64,000 bases of DNA from Microbacterium arborescens (GCA_003339645.1 QNUV01000021.1:496001-560000); one strand, 5' to 3'. Shown: positions 1 through 7,709, numbered from the stretch's first letter. Numbers and translations: made by a program. The notes: a model not told the origin generated them from the letters alone.

Positions 1-1
1 C

Positions 2-421
2 GTCAAGCGCGTGCTCGGGCGGACCGTCGCCTGGGGCGCGTGGTTCGGAGTGCTCGTGGGCGGGCTGATCGCGGCGACGTCGGGAGTCATCGGGCTGCTG
101 TTCACCGGCGATCCCGCGGTCGCCGCGCTCGTGCAGCCGGCTCTGCTCGTCCTCGCGATCGCCCAGCCCGTGTGCGGCGTCGTCTTCGTCCTCGACGGCG
201 TTCTGATGGGCGCCGGAGATGCGCGCTACCTCGCCATCGCCGGCGGGCTCAACCTCGTGCCCTTCATCCCCGCTCTCCTGATCATCGGTGCGCTGCATCC
301 GGACGGCGCGGCGGGCCTCGCGTGGCTCGCGGCGGCGTTCTTCGGTGTGTACATGATCGCTCGGCTGCTCACCCTCGGCTGGCGCGTGCGCCGGGGCGCA
401 TGGTTGCGCATCGCCGTCTGA
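2..421 (+). CDS. MATE-family efflux transporter, C-terminal part
   Basis: This is the 3' end of a gene that begins before the window; the frame is open from base 2 and ends in TGA, giving about 139 residues. It shows four hydrophobic segments separated by short loops, including a GxLLFTGDP loop and a VLDGVLMGAGDARY loop. These are typical of the last helices of MATE (DinF-like) proton- or sodium-coupled multidrug exporters of the cytoplasmic membrane. The substrate cannot be told from this fragment. MATE is the best family match, but the diagnostic N-terminal half is outside the window. Confidence 0.75.
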   Translation, partial: VKRVLGRTVAWGAWFGVLVGGLIAATSGVIGLLFTGDPAVAALVQPALLVLAIAQPVCGVVFVLDGVLMGAGDARYLAIAGGLNLVPFIPALLIIGALHPDGAAGLAWLAAAFFGVYMIARLLTLGWRVRRGAWLRIAV

Positions 422-489
422 ACGGCGGCCCGGGCGAAACTGTGATCGGGTCGAAACCTCGCTCACGTGCGAACCTCAGCCTCGGCCCG

Positions 490-495
490 TACCGT
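490..495 (+). promoter_or_regulatory. Probable -10 hexamer TACCGT (leaderless start)
   Basis: TACCGT ends 6 bases before the ATG at 502. A TAnnnT hexamer at this distance places transcription start at or next to the start codon. No clear -35 is visible. Confidence 0.45.
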
Positions 496-501
496 GGCCC
501 C

Positions 502-1011
502 ATGCCGAAGCTCACCTCTGTTTCCGCCGCCGGCATCGCCGTGCTCGCGGTCGGGATGCTCGCTTGCGGCTGCGCGGAACGGACTCCGCCGGTCGAGGTC
601 GCGACCCCGTCCGATGACGCGCGCACGCTTCCCCGACCCACCGCGGATGACGCCCAGCGCTGGGCCGACACCGTCATCCCCGAGAACGCGCTCGGCGGAG
701 CCTCGTGGACTCAGCGCGAGGCGGGTGTCCTCGATCCGGGCGGCGAGCCGATCATCGCGGTCACGGCGGGCGAGGCTCCCGCCATCGTGACGATCGCCTG
801 CGTCACCGGCTCCGGCAGTCAGCTGACCTACACCGTGACGGCGAACGGCGAGACGCTCGACAGCGGTGAGGCGACCTGTGCGGCGGTCGACGAGAACGCC
901 GAGGCGCACAGCATCCGCGACGTGCCCGCCGACGCCACGGTCGAGCTCAGCGCCTCGGCGACGGGGCTGTTCGTCTACGCCGTCACGCCCGACCGTCACC
1001 CCGAGCGGTGA
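502..1011 (+). CDS. Putative secreted lipoprotein
   Basis: The product is a 169-residue exported protein of unknown function. Residues 1-24 form a signal peptide with a hydrophobic run and an MLACGC segment; Cys22 or Cys24 would be the lipidated residue. The mature part is acidic, has no recognised domain, and contains three further cysteines that could form disulfides (in the IACVT, EATCAA and similar segments). The frame is open further upstream, but the ATG at 502 is chosen because it begins the signal peptide and lies 6 bases after a TACCGT hexamer. It converges on the methyltransferase gene. Confidence 0.7.
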   Translation: MPKLTSVSAAGIAVLAVGMLACGCAERTPPVEVATPSDDARTLPRPTADDAQRWADTVIPENALGGASWTQREAGVLDPGGEPIIAVTAGEAPAIVTIACVTGSGSQLTYTVTANGETLDSGEATCAAVDENAEAHSIRDVPADATVELSASATGLFVYAVTPDRHPER

Positions 1012-1029
1012 TCTCCGGTCGATGCGGGC

Positions 1030-1671
1030 TCACCGAGCCCAGCGCCGGCACCACTCGTACATGACGACGGCACCCGCCGCCGAGGCGTTGATCGATCGCG
1101 TCGAGCCGTACTGCGTGATCTCGACGACGACGGATGCCGCGGCCACGGCCTCGGCCGAAAGCCCCGGGCCTTCCTGGCCGAACATCAGCACGGCACGCTC
1201 GGGCAGGTCGACCCGGTCGACCGGAACCGACCCCGGGACGTTGTCCACCGCGACGATCGGGAGGTCGTTCTCGCGCGCCCACGTGGCGAAGGAGGCGACA
1301 TCCTCGTGGTGGCGGACGTGCTGGTAGCGGTCGGTGACCATCGCGCCGCGGCGGTTCCAGCGCCGGCGTCCGACGATATGCACCTCCGCCGCACCGAACG
1401 CGTTGGCGCTGCGAACGATCGAGCCGATGTTCATGTCGTGCTGCCAGTTCTCGATCGCGACGTGGAAAGAATGCCGATGCTCGTCGAGATCGGCCACGAT
1501 CGCCTCGAGCCGCCAGTAGCGGTACCGGTCCACGACGTTGCGCCGGTCGCCGTCGGCGAGCAGCTGCGGGTCGTAGCGGGGGTCGTCGGGCCATGCGTCC
1601 GGGCCGCCCGGCCACGGTCCCACGCCCACCGGCAGCTGCGGTTCCGCGTCGGCGGGGTCGGGGCGGGTCAC
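1030..1671 (-). CDS. SpoU/TrmH-family RNA 2'-O-methyltransferase
   Basis: A SAM-dependent enzyme predicted to methylate the 2'-hydroxyl of a tRNA or rRNA nucleotide. The three SPOUT motifs are all present in the 213-residue protein: motif 1 around residues 81-93 (NIGSIVRSANAFG), motif 2 around 163-172 (MFGQEGPGLS) and motif 3 around 188-198 (YGSTRSINASA), which form the knotted SAM site. The N-terminal 65 residues are proline-rich and then charged, with no separate RNA-binding L30e domain. The exact target nucleotide cannot be read from sequence. The start is a GTG lying 6 bases after TAGCCT. Confidence 0.88.
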   Translation of the reverse strand: MTRPDPADAEPQLPVGVGPWPGGPDAWPDDPRYDPQLLADGDRRNVVDRYRYWRLEAIVADLDEHRHSFHVAIENWQHDMNIGSIVRSANAFGAAEVHIVGRRRWNRRGAMVTDRYQHVRHHEDVASFATWARENDLPIVAVDNVPGSVPVDRVDLPERAVLMFGQEGPGLSAEAVAAASVVVEITQYGSTRSINASAAGAVVMYEWCRRWAR

Positions 1672-1677
1672 CGGGAC

Positions 1678-1683
1678 AGGCTA
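1678..1683 (-). promoter_or_regulatory. Probable -10 hexamer TAGCCT for the methyltransferase
   Basis: Read on the minus strand, TAGCCT is followed by 6 bases and then the GTG at 1671, a leaderless arrangement. It lies back to back with the TAATCT of the divergent regulator gene. Confidence 0.5.
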
Positions 1684-1698
1684 TCCCGCCGCCGCGGA

Positions 1699-1704
1699 TA
1701 ATCT
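1699..1704 (+). promoter_or_regulatory. Probable -10 hexamer TAATCT for the DtxR-family gene
   Basis: TAATCT ends 5 bases before the GTG at 1710. With TAGCCT on the other strand it makes a compact divergent promoter of under 40 bp. Confidence 0.5.
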
Positions 1705-1709
1705 GGAGT

Positions 1710-2348
1710 GTGCCCTCCCCCGCCGTCGACGACTACCTGAAGACGATCTACCACCACACCGAGTGGCAGTCGGCGCCGATCACCCCGTCGCAGCTCGCGG
1801 CCATGCTCGGGCTCGCACCGTCGACGGTCACCGAGATGGTGCGCAAGCTCGCCGCACAGGACCTCGTGTCGCATCGCCCCTACGGACCGGTGACGCTGAC
1901 CGAGACGGGCCGCCGGCGGGCGGCATCCATCATCCGGCGTCACCGGCTCATCGAGACGTGGCTCGTGCGCGAGTTCGGGTACGCCTGGGACGAGGTGCAC
2001 GACGAGGCCGAGGTGCTCGAGCACACCATCAGCGACCGTCTGCTCGCGGGAATCGCGGAGCGGCTGGGCGATCCGCGATTCGATCCGCACGGCGACGCGA
2101 TCCCCGACGCCGACGGCGAGGTCCATCGCGAGCCGTTCGTGCTGCTCGCCGAGGCCGCGATCGGCCACGAGGGCCGCATCCTCCGCGTGAGCGACCGCGA
2201 CCCGGCGCTCCTGCGGGCGCTCGAGGAACGCGGCATCGACGTCGGTCACACCCTGATCGTCAGCGGACGCGACAGCGTTCAGCTCGACGGCGGCGGTTCC
2301 GCCGTGCTGCCGCCCGGCGCCGCCGCGGCCATTTGGATCACCGCCTGA
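1710..2348 (+). CDS. DtxR/MntR-family metal-dependent transcriptional regulator
   Basis: A metal-sensing repressor of 212 residues. Residues 1-65 form the winged helix (VDDYLKTIY, then QLAAMLGLAPSTVTEMVRKL as recognition helix). Residues 75-140 form the metal-binding and dimerisation domain, with the usual RRHRLIE, DEVHDEAEVLEH and GDPRFDPHG segments. The last 70 residues form an SH3-like (FeoA) domain, favouring DtxR/IdeR over the shorter MntR type. Known family members bind iron- or manganese-transport promoters when metal is replete. A possible local target is the iron box at 13943. The GTG at 1710 is chosen because upstream in-frame residues look non-coding and TAATCT sits 5 bases before it. 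Confidence 0.88.
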   Translation: MPSPAVDDYLKTIYHHTEWQSAPITPSQLAAMLGLAPSTVTEMVRKLAAQDLVSHRPYGPVTLTETGRRRAASIIRRHRLIETWLVREFGYAWDEVHDEAEVLEHTISDRLLAGIAERLGDPRFDPHGDAIPDADGEVHREPFVLLAEAAIGHEGRILRVSDRDPALLRALEERGIDVGHTLIVSGRDSVQLDGGGSAVLPPGAAAAIWITA

Positions 2349-2354
2349 GCGCGA

Positions 2355-3317
2355 TCAGCTCTTCGCGCGCGTCCGGCTCGCCTTCAGATACGGCCACGGC
2401 GTGCGGGTCGTGTGCTCGCAGTACGACCACAGGCGCGCCGCGATTTCGGGATCGCGCGTGATCGCCGCGGGCGTCGCGACGCGCGGCTCGCCCCGCACCA
2501 CGCCGGAGGGTCCGTAGAACTCGCCGCCCGCGGCATCCGGATCGACGAGCGCGCGCACGAGCGGCCAGGCCCCGCGCTCCTTCGACTGGGTCACGGCGAC
2601 CTGGAGGTTGTCGGTGAAGCGCGTCATGCGCGTGGGCTCGTTGATCCCCGCGATGCCGCGGGTGCGCCCGCTCGTGGAGTACCCGGGGTGGGCGACCAGG
2701 CTCGAGACGGGCACGCTCGCCGCCCGCAGCCGCTGGTCGGCCTCGAGGCCGAGCGAGGTCGTGGCGACCTTCGACTGGACGTACGCGCGCCAGGGCGAGT
2801 AGTCGCTCTCGAGCTCGATGTCGGTCGGGTCGTACTTCCAGATCGAGGTCGACACCGAGCCGACCCACACCATGCGCCCGCGGCCCGCGGCGAGCGCGAT
2901 GAGCAGCTCACCGGCGAGCGCGTAGTGGCCGAGGACGTTGGTGGCGAACACCAGCTCATGGCCGTCGGGGGTCGTGCGGCGCTGCCGAGGCGGGTGCACG
3001 ATCCCGGCGTTCAGAAGCAGGCCGTGCAGGGGCTTGCGCCCGCGCGCGGTCGCCGCCGCCGCACGGACCGAACCGAGGTTGCTGGTGTCGAGCAGCAGCG
3101 TCTCGATAGAGCCCACCCCCTCGGGAAGGGCCCTCGTGACCGATGCGCGCGCGGTCGCGAGGCGCTGCGGGCTGCGACCGGTCATGATGACGTGGGCCCC
3201 GGCGGAGGCGAGCTGGAGCGTCGCGAAGTAGCCGAGTCCCGCGTTGGAACCCGTGACGAGGTACCGCTTGCCCGACAGGTCGGGCAGCTTGCGGGGATTC
3301 CAGTCGTCGTGGGCCAC
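2355..3317 (-). CDS. SDR-family NAD(P)-dependent oxidoreductase
   Basis: A 320-residue short-chain dehydrogenase/reductase of the retinol-dehydrogenase / protochlorophyllide-reductase-like type. The Rossmann glycine motif TGSNAGLG is at residues 22-29, NAG at 103-105, the catalytic Ser near 154 and the YxxxK pair at Tyr179/Lys183. TGR at 46-48 is the region that often sets NADPH preference. The substrate is not deducible. It converges on the DtxR-family gene with 6 bases between stops and diverges from the HAD gene. The start is a GTG 6 bases after TAGTCT. Confidence 0.88.
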   Translation of the reverse strand: MAHDDWNPRKLPDLSGKRYLVTGSNAGLGYFATLQLASAGAHVIMTGRSPQRLATARASVTRALPEGVGSIETLLLDTSNLGSVRAAAATARGRKPLHGLLLNAGIVHPPRQRRTTPDGHELVFATNVLGHYALAGELLIALAAGRGRMVWVGSVSTSIWKYDPTDIELESDYSPWRAYVQSKVATTSLGLEADQRLRAASVPVSSLVAHPGYSTSGRTRGIAGINEPTRMTRFTDNLQVAVTQSKERGAWPLVRALVDPDAAGGEFYGPSGVVRGEPRVATPAAITRDPEIAARLWSYCEHTTRTPWPYLKASRTRAKS

Positions 3318-3323
3318 GAGTGA

Positions 3324-3329
3324 AGACTA
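3324..3329 (-). promoter_or_regulatory. Probable -10 hexamer TAGTCT for the SDR gene
   Basis: TAGTCT on the minus strand is followed by 6 bases and the GTG at 3317, consistent with a leaderless mRNA. Confidence 0.5.
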
Positions 3330-3347
3330 CGGCCGGATCGCCACGGC

Positions 3348-3353
3348 TAGGCT
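3348..3353 (+). promoter_or_regulatory. Probable -10 hexamer TAGGCT for the HAD gene
   Basis: TAGGCT is followed by 6 bases and the ATG at 3360. The same hexamer at the same distance precedes xthA, dcd and the gene at 35056. Confidence 0.55.
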
Positions 3354-3359
3354 GGGGCC

Positions 3360-4169
3360 ATGCGGACACGCGCCGATATCGAGTGCTGGCTCACGGACAT
3401 GGACGGCGTCCTCGTCCACGAGAACCACCCCATCCCGGGTGCGGCGGAACTGCTCGCGCAGTGGCGCGAGACGGGCACGCCGTTCCTCGTGCTGACCAAC
3501 AACCCCTTCTTCACGCCGCGCGACCTCAGCGCGCGTCTCGCGCGGTCGGGGCTCGAGGTCCCGGAGGACCGCATCTGGACGTCGGCGCTCGCGACGGCCG
3601 ACTTCCTGCGGTCGCAGCATCCCGGCGGCTCGGCGTTCGTCATCGGCGAGGCCGGCCTCACCACGGCCCTGCACGAGGCGGGCTACATCATGACCGAGAC
3701 CGACCCCGACTACGTCGTCGTGGGTGAGACCCGCAACTACTCGTTCGATGCCATCACGAAGGCGATCCGGTTCATCAACGCCGGCGCACGCTTCATCATC
3801 ACGAACCCGGATGCCACGGGCCCGACTCCCGAGGGCGTGGTCCCCGCCACCGGCTCGTTCGCGGCGCTCATCTCGCACGCGACCGGCAAGAGCCCGTACG
3901 TCGTCGGCAAGCCGAACCCCATGATGTTCCGCTCCGCGATGAACCGCATCGGAGCGCACTCCGAGAACACCGGCATGATCGGCGACCGCATGGACACCGA
4001 CGTCGTGGCGGGCATCGAGGCGGGCCTGCACACCGTGCTCGTGCGCACCGGCATCTCGGACGACGCCGAGATCGAGCGCTACCCCTTCCGCCCCGACGAG
4101 ATCCTCGACTCGGTCGCCGACCTGCTCGAGGCCGAGCCGTACGAGACCGAGGATCCGGGCATCCTGTGA
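3360..4169 (+). CDS. HAD-superfamily IIA (NagD-like) phosphatase
   Basis: A 269-residue cytoplasmic phosphatase acting through a phospho-aspartate. Motif I DMDGV is at residues 13-17, with Asp13 the nucleophile and Asp15 the acid/base. Motif II Thr46-Asn47 lies in LTNN, motif III Lys184 in GKPNP, and motif IV GDRMDTD is at 208-214. The C2 cap between motifs II and III places it in subclass IIA with NagD and pyridoxal or sugar phosphatases; the substrate is unknown. The TGA overlaps the GTG of the next small gene, so the three genes 3360-4467 appear translationally coupled. Confidence 0.9.
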   Translation: MRTRADIECWLTDMDGVLVHENHPIPGAAELLAQWRETGTPFLVLTNNPFFTPRDLSARLARSGLEVPEDRIWTSALATADFLRSQHPGGSAFVIGEAGLTTALHEAGYIMTETDPDYVVVGETRNYSFDAITKAIRFINAGARFIITNPDATGPTPEGVVPATGSFAALISHATGKSPYVVGKPNPMMFRSAMNRIGAHSENTGMIGDRMDTDVVAGIEAGLHTVLVRTGISDDAEIERYPFRPDEILDSVADLLEAEPYETEDPGIL

Positions 4170-4282
4170 ACGAGTTCGAGCAGAACCTGCTGCTGATCAG
4201 CGTCGCCCTCATGCTCACGACCACCCTCGTGGTCGTCGTCGTGCAGATGGTGCGGCGGCGTCGGGACGGTGACGACGACTGA
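4166..4282 (+). CDS. Tiny single-span membrane protein (38 aa)
   Basis: A GTG at 4166 overlaps the stop of the phosphatase gene (GTGA) and opens a frame of 38 residues ending in TGA at 4280-4282. The product has an acidic N terminus, a strongly hydrophobic stretch from about residue 9 to 28 containing TTTLVVVVVQM, then RRRR and an acidic tail, the layout of a single-pass inner-membrane peptide. I recognise no family. Overlaps at both ends, with the HAD gene and with the next small gene, are the main argument that it is real. Confidence 0.55.
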   Translation: MNEFEQNLLLISVALMLTTTLVVVVVQMVRRRRDGDDD

Positions 4283-4467
4283 TGTCGATCGTCCTGGCGC
4301 TCACCGGACTGGCGGTGCTGCTGGTCGCCCTCATCATCTTCGTGCGCAACCAGCAGATCGGCACCGACGGCACCAATCGCGGGTCGACGCGGCGCGGCAT
4401 CATCCTGCTCATGTTCTTCGGCCTGCTGCTCGGCCTCGCCTCGCAGCTGCCCGTCTTCCGGGGCTGA
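4282..4467 (+). CDS. Small two-span membrane protein (61 aa)
   Basis: The ATG shares a base with the preceding TGA (TGATG). The 61-residue product has two hydrophobic segments, about residues 2-20 and 39-55, joined by a polar loop rich in Gly, Thr, Arg and Asn. It resembles the small actinobacterial membrane proteins usually annotated as hypothetical. Coupling to the tiny protein and the HAD phosphatase suggests one transcript, but nothing visible says what it does. Confidence 0.6.
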   Translation: MSIVLALTGLAVLLVALIIFVRNQQIGTDGTNRGSTRRGIILLMFFGLLLGLASQLPVFRG

Positions 4468-4492
4468 GGTTCCGGGGGCCCGCCGCGGGGCG

Positions 4493-4903
4493 TCAGTCGA
4501 GGATCGCGGTCGCCTCGACCTCGACGAGGACATCGGGCTCGAAGAGGTAGTCGACCCCGATGAGCGATGCCGGCGGCATCGGCGTGGGCAGCCCGATCTC
4601 CTCGGCCACCTCCTGGACACCCGCCATGAAGTCGGCGATGCGGTCGGGGGACCACCCCGTGACGTAGAACGTCAAGCGGACGACATCGCCGAGCCCCGCC
4701 CCCGCGCTGGCCAGCCCGGCGTGGGTGTTGCGAAGGGCGTGAGCGACCTGACCGGCGAGATCGCCCGGGGCGACGGGCCTGCCGTCGGCGGTGCGGGCGA
4801 TCTGGCCGGCGACGGTGACGTGGCGGGTTCCCGTGGCCACGGCGACATGGTGGTACGGGACGGGCTGCATCAGCGAGGCGGGTGACGACAGGTGGACGGT
4901 CAT
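4493..4903 (-). CDS. Rid-family (YjgF/YER057c/UK114) protein
   Basis: A 136-residue Rid-superfamily protein, normally a trimer with ligand sites between subunits. The conserved GQIA, HALRNTHAGLASAG, VVRLTFYVT and VEVEATAIL segments are present. Where RidA proper has an active-site arginine in PARS (the enamine/imine deaminase residue), this protein reads PPASLIGV, so the arginine is replaced by Ser. It therefore probably belongs to one of the non-deaminase Rid groups. A good SD (AAGGAG) precedes the ATG. It is divergent from an HxlR regulator, which may control it. Confidence 0.82.
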   Translation of the reverse strand: MTVHLSSPASLMQPVPYHHVAVATGTRHVTVAGQIARTADGRPVAPGDLAGQVAHALRNTHAGLASAGAGLGDVVRLTFYVTGWSPDRIADFMAGVQEVAEEIGLPTPMPPASLIGVDYLFEPDVLVEVEATAILD

Positions 4904-4926
4904 GTGTATCTCCTTGCATCAACGCG

Positions 4927-4943
4927 GGTATCTCATGGATACC
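4927..4943. promoter_or_regulatory. Candidate HxlR operator
   Basis: GGTATC at 4927-4932 and GATACC at 4938-4943 form a perfect inverted repeat around TCATG, between the divergent Rid and HxlR genes. A looser GGTA...TACC pair recurs around the GTG at 4980. A self- and neighbour-regulating site is inferred from position and symmetry only. Confidence 0.4.
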
Positions 4944-4979
4944 TGGTGCGCGGAGGTCACTTCAACGAGACTGGGTAGC

Positions 4980-5378
4980 GTGACCGATACCGCCCCCACT
5001 GCCACAGACCGATTCGAGATCACCGCCCCGCATCGCGAGCTGCTCGACCAGGTGCTCGACCGGTGGTCGCTCGCGGTGCTGAACGAGCTGTGCGACGCAC
5101 CCGCCCGGTTCAGCACCCTCAGGCGGGCGATCCCCGCCGTGACGCAGAAGTCGCTCACCGCGACCCTCCGGCGCCTCGAGCGCAACGGGATCGTCGAGCG
5201 CATGGTCCTCAGCACCCGGCCCGTCGCCGTGGAGTACCGGATCACGCCGCTCGGCAAGACGCTGCGTCCGCCCGTCGACGTCATCCTCGCCTGGGCGCAC
5301 GAGCACATGCCCCGCATCGAGGACGCACGTCGGCGCTTCGACGATGAGATGGACGGAACGCCCGGGATCGGGGCCTAG
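4980..5378 (+). CDS. HxlR-family winged-helix transcriptional regulator
   Basis: A 132-residue MarR-like regulator of the HxlR type. The core runs from DRWSLAVLNEL through FSTLRRAIPAVTQKSLTATLRRLERNGIVER (recognition helix and wing start) to the YRITPLGKTL wing. It lacks the N-terminal cysteine used by redox-sensing HxlR members such as HypR. An in-frame ATG exists at 4935, but it lies inside the palindrome at 4927-4943, so the GTG at 4980 is preferred. It probably senses a small molecule and acts on the divergent Rid gene. Confidence 0.82.
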   Translation: MTDTAPTATDRFEITAPHRELLDQVLDRWSLAVLNELCDAPARFSTLRRAIPAVTQKSLTATLRRLERNGIVERMVLSTRPVAVEYRITPLGKTLRPPVDVILAWAHEHMPRIEDARRRFDDEMDGTPGIGA

Positions 5379-5383
5379 GTCGA

Positions 5384-6475
5384 TCAGACCGTGCCGGCGC
5401 GCACCTCGGCGAGGAAGGGATAGTCGATGTACCCCTCGGCGGTCGAGCCGTAGAAGAGCTCGGGGCGCGCCTCGTTGAGCTCGGCGCGCTGCTGCCACCG
5501 CACCGCCAGGTCGGGGTTGGCGATGACAGGACGGCCGACGGCGACGGCATCCGCCCAGTCCGACGTCACAAGGGTCTCGGCCTATTCGCGGGTCGTGGGC
5601 GAGCCGAAGCCCGAGTTGAGGATGAACGGCGCGCCGGCCACGCGGCGGATGTGCTGCGCGAGGTCTCCCGTGGGGTCGGCGCTCAGCACGTCGACGAACG
5701 CGAGCCCGAGCGGGGCGAGCCCCTCGGCGACAGCCGTGTAGGTGGCGAGGGCGTCGGCGTCGTCGTGCTCGAGCACACCCTGGATGTTGTGCTGCGGCGA
5801 CAGGCGGATGCCGGTGCGGTCGGCTCCCACGGCTGCGGCGACGGCCCGCGTGACCTCGACCGCGAAGCGGGCACGGTTCTCGGGCGACGCGCCGTACTCG
5901 TCATCGCGCACGTTCGACACCGGCGAGAGGAACTCGTGCACGAGGTACCCGTTGGCGCCGTGGACCTCGACGCCGTCGAGCCCGGCCGCGAGGGCGTTGC
6001 GCGCCGCCTGCGCGAACTGTTCCACGACGAGCGGGATCTCCGCCGCGGTGAGCGCGTGGGCGATCGGCATGTCGGCCTTGCCCTTCGGGGTCCGGGTCTG
6101 CCCGGGCGCAGCCAGGGCGCTCGGCGCGACGACCCGATCGGCACCGGTGATGTCGGGGTGCGACACGCGTCCGCCGTGCATCAGCTGCATGACGATGGTG
6201 CCGCCGGCCTCATGGACGGCGTCGGCGATGCGCCGCCAGCCCGCGATCTGCTCGTCGGTTTGGATGCCGGGCTGCCCGGGGTACGACTTGCCCTCGACGA
6301 CCGGCCACGTGCCCTCGGTCACGATGAGACCCTGCCCCGCACGCTGGCGGTAGTACTCGACCATCACGTCGGTGGGGACGCCGTCCTCGCCCGCGCGGGT
6401 GCGGGTCAGCGGCGCCATGACGACGCGGTTCGACAGGTTCAGGGCACCGAAGACGGCGGGCTCGTACAGGCTCAT
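5384..6475 (-). pseudogene. Old Yellow Enzyme-type ene-reductase interrupted by an amber codon
   Basis: The gene encodes an FMN-dependent NAD(P)H:flavin oxidoreductase of the alkene-reductase group. VVMAPLTRTRA, MQLMHGGRVSHP, EVHGANGYLVHEFLSPVSN and IRLSPQHN follow the family order, with catalytic His-Gly-Ala-Asn intact. After residue 297 there is a TAG at 5582-5584. The same frame then continues without interruption for another 65 codons, carrying the family's C-terminal [18 protein letters not shown]-phosphate segment and a normal end. One substitution (GAG to TAG would fit the context ...TTRE-E-AETL) explains it. The truncated product would lose phosphate-binding and barrel-closing parts and is probably inactive. 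A sequencing error or suppression cannot be excluded. Start ATG at 6475. Confidence 0.85.
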
Positions 6476-6588
6476 ACCCGAGCGCAACCACCCCCACCCT
6501 GCGCGCTATTCCTCCGCGGGGCGGTTCGCTTGGCAGTTCACGCCCCCTCATGCGGCCGGAAGCGGCGGATGCTGCCAGGTGAAGCCCC

Positions 6589-7167
6589 TTACTGCGGCGC
6601 GAGGCCCAGGTCGTCGAGGTCGATCGCGGCGAGCCACTGCAGCCCGGCCTCCTCGACCGCCGCCTGCGCGCCGGTCTTGCGGTCGACGATGACGGCCACC
6701 GCGACGGGCTCAGCGCCCTCGCGCCGCAGCGCCTCGACGGCCTTGAGCGCGGACTGGCCGGTGGTCGAGGTGTCCTCGACGACGACGACGCGCTTGCCCG
6801 CGACATCCGCGCCCTCGATCTGGCGACCGCGGCCGTGGTCCTTGGGCTCCTTGCGCACGACGAACGCGTCGAGGGGGCGACCGGCACGCACCGACTCGTG
6901 CATGACGGCGTTCGCGATCGGGTCGGCGCCGAGAGTGAGACCGCCGACGGCGACGACGCCGTCGATGTCCGAGATGAGGTCGAGCATGATGCGGCCGATC
7001 GCGGGCGCGGCCCGGTGGTCGAGGGTCAGGCGCCGCATGTCGACGTAGTACGTCGCCTTCTTGCCGCTCGAGAGGGTGAAGTCGCCGTGGAACACCGCCT
7101 CGTCCTGAATCAGCCGGATGAGGTCCTGGCGGTCGGCTTCGAGCTCGGGCGTGCCTGCGACGGTCAT
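6589..7167 (-). CDS. pyrE: Orotate phosphoribosyltransferase
   Basis: It transfers ribose-5-phosphate from PRPP to orotate, giving OMP, the fifth step of pyrimidine synthesis in the cytoplasm. The 192-residue protein has the PRPP-binding motif VVVVEDTSTTGQSA at about 127-140, the SSGKKATYYVDMR substrate segment near 33-45 and the flexible loop KEPKDHGRG with catalytic Lys near 104-113. The length fits the short bacterial class. It stands alone here rather than with other pyr genes. The ATG is 7 bases after TAGAAT. Confidence 0.93.
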   Translation of the reverse strand: MTVAGTPELEADRQDLIRLIQDEAVFHGDFTLSSGKKATYYVDMRRLTLDHRAAPAIGRIMLDLISDIDGVVAVGGLTLGADPIANAVMHESVRAGRPLDAFVVRKEPKDHGRGRQIEGADVAGKRVVVVEDTSTTGQSALKAVEALRREGAEPVAVAVIVDRKTGAQAAVEEAGLQWLAAIDLDDLGLAPQ

Positions 7168-7174
7168 GACCCCG

Positions 7175-7180
7175 ATTCTA
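7175..7180 (-). promoter_or_regulatory. Probable -10 hexamer TAGAAT for pyrE
   Basis: TAGAAT on the minus strand lies 7 bases before the pyrE ATG, so the mRNA would have almost no leader. Confidence 0.55.
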
Positions 7181-7208
7181 CGAGCGGAGCGCGCGCGCCT
7201 CGCGCCGC

Positions 7209-7703
7209 TCAGACCACGACGAGCTCGACATCACGGAGCTCGCCCGCCTCGACCGTGAGCGTGAGAAAGGTCTTGTGCGGCTGGCGGCGCCGGTCGGTGG
7301 GCGAGCCCGGGTTGAGCAGCCGGAGCCCGCGCGGGGTCGTCGTGTCCCAGGGGATGTGGCTGTGCCCGAACACGAGCACGTCGTCGTCGGGGTACGCGAC
7401 ATCCATCCGCCGCTCGCGCCCCGTCGCCGCCCCCGTCTCGTGCACGACCGCGAACCGGACTCCCTCGATCGTGTGACGCGCGACCTCGGGCAGCCGAGCG
7501 CGCAGGTCGGCTCCGTCGTTGTTGCCCCACACCCCCAGCACCTCGCCGTGCTCCTCGAGCTCGTCGAGGACGGATGCCGCGACCCAGTCGCCCGCGTGGA
7601 CGATGAGGTCCGCCGCATCCGCTGCGGCGAGCACGGCATCCGGCAGCACCCGCGCCCGCCCGGGAACGTGGGTGTCGGCGATGAGCAGCAGTCGCGTGAC
7701 CAT
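7209..7703 (-). CDS. YfcE/MJ0936-type metallophosphoesterase
   Basis: A 164-residue calcineurin-like phosphodiesterase. The metal ligands appear in order: Asp10/His12 in IADTHVP, GD in HAGDW, GNND, HE in VVHETG, and GHSH near residue 118. The size and GHSHIPW ending fit the small YfcE-like class, active on phosphodiesters in vitro; the physiological substrate is unknown. A much longer open frame extends upstream across xthA and the kinase but is antisense. The ATG at 7703 begins the first beta strand and follows TACCGT by 6 bases. Confidence 0.87.
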   Translation of the reverse strand: MVTRLLLIADTHVPGRARVLPDAVLAAADAADLIVHAGDWVAASVLDELEEHGEVLGVWGNNDGADLRARLPEVARHTIEGVRFAVVHETGAATGRERRMDVAYPDDDVLVFGHSHIPWDTTTPRGLRLLNPGSPTDRRRQPHKTFLTLTVEAGELRDVELVVV

Positions 7704-7709
7704 CCCCCG

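Noticed and set aside
1025-1039. GGGCTC-ACC-GAGCCC hairpin between the lipoprotein and methyltransferase genes
   Set aside because: Only 6-bp arms overlapping the end of the methyltransferase gene; too short to call a terminator in this GC-rich context.
4935-4979. ATG at 4935 as start of the HxlR gene
   Set aside because: It lies inside the perfect palindrome and adds residues unlike the family N terminus; GTG at 4980 fits better.
5582-5584. Amber codon as pyrrolysine or programmed readthrough
   Set aside because: No pyl genes or recoding hairpin visible, and Old Yellow Enzymes are not known to be recoded; mutation or error is simpler.
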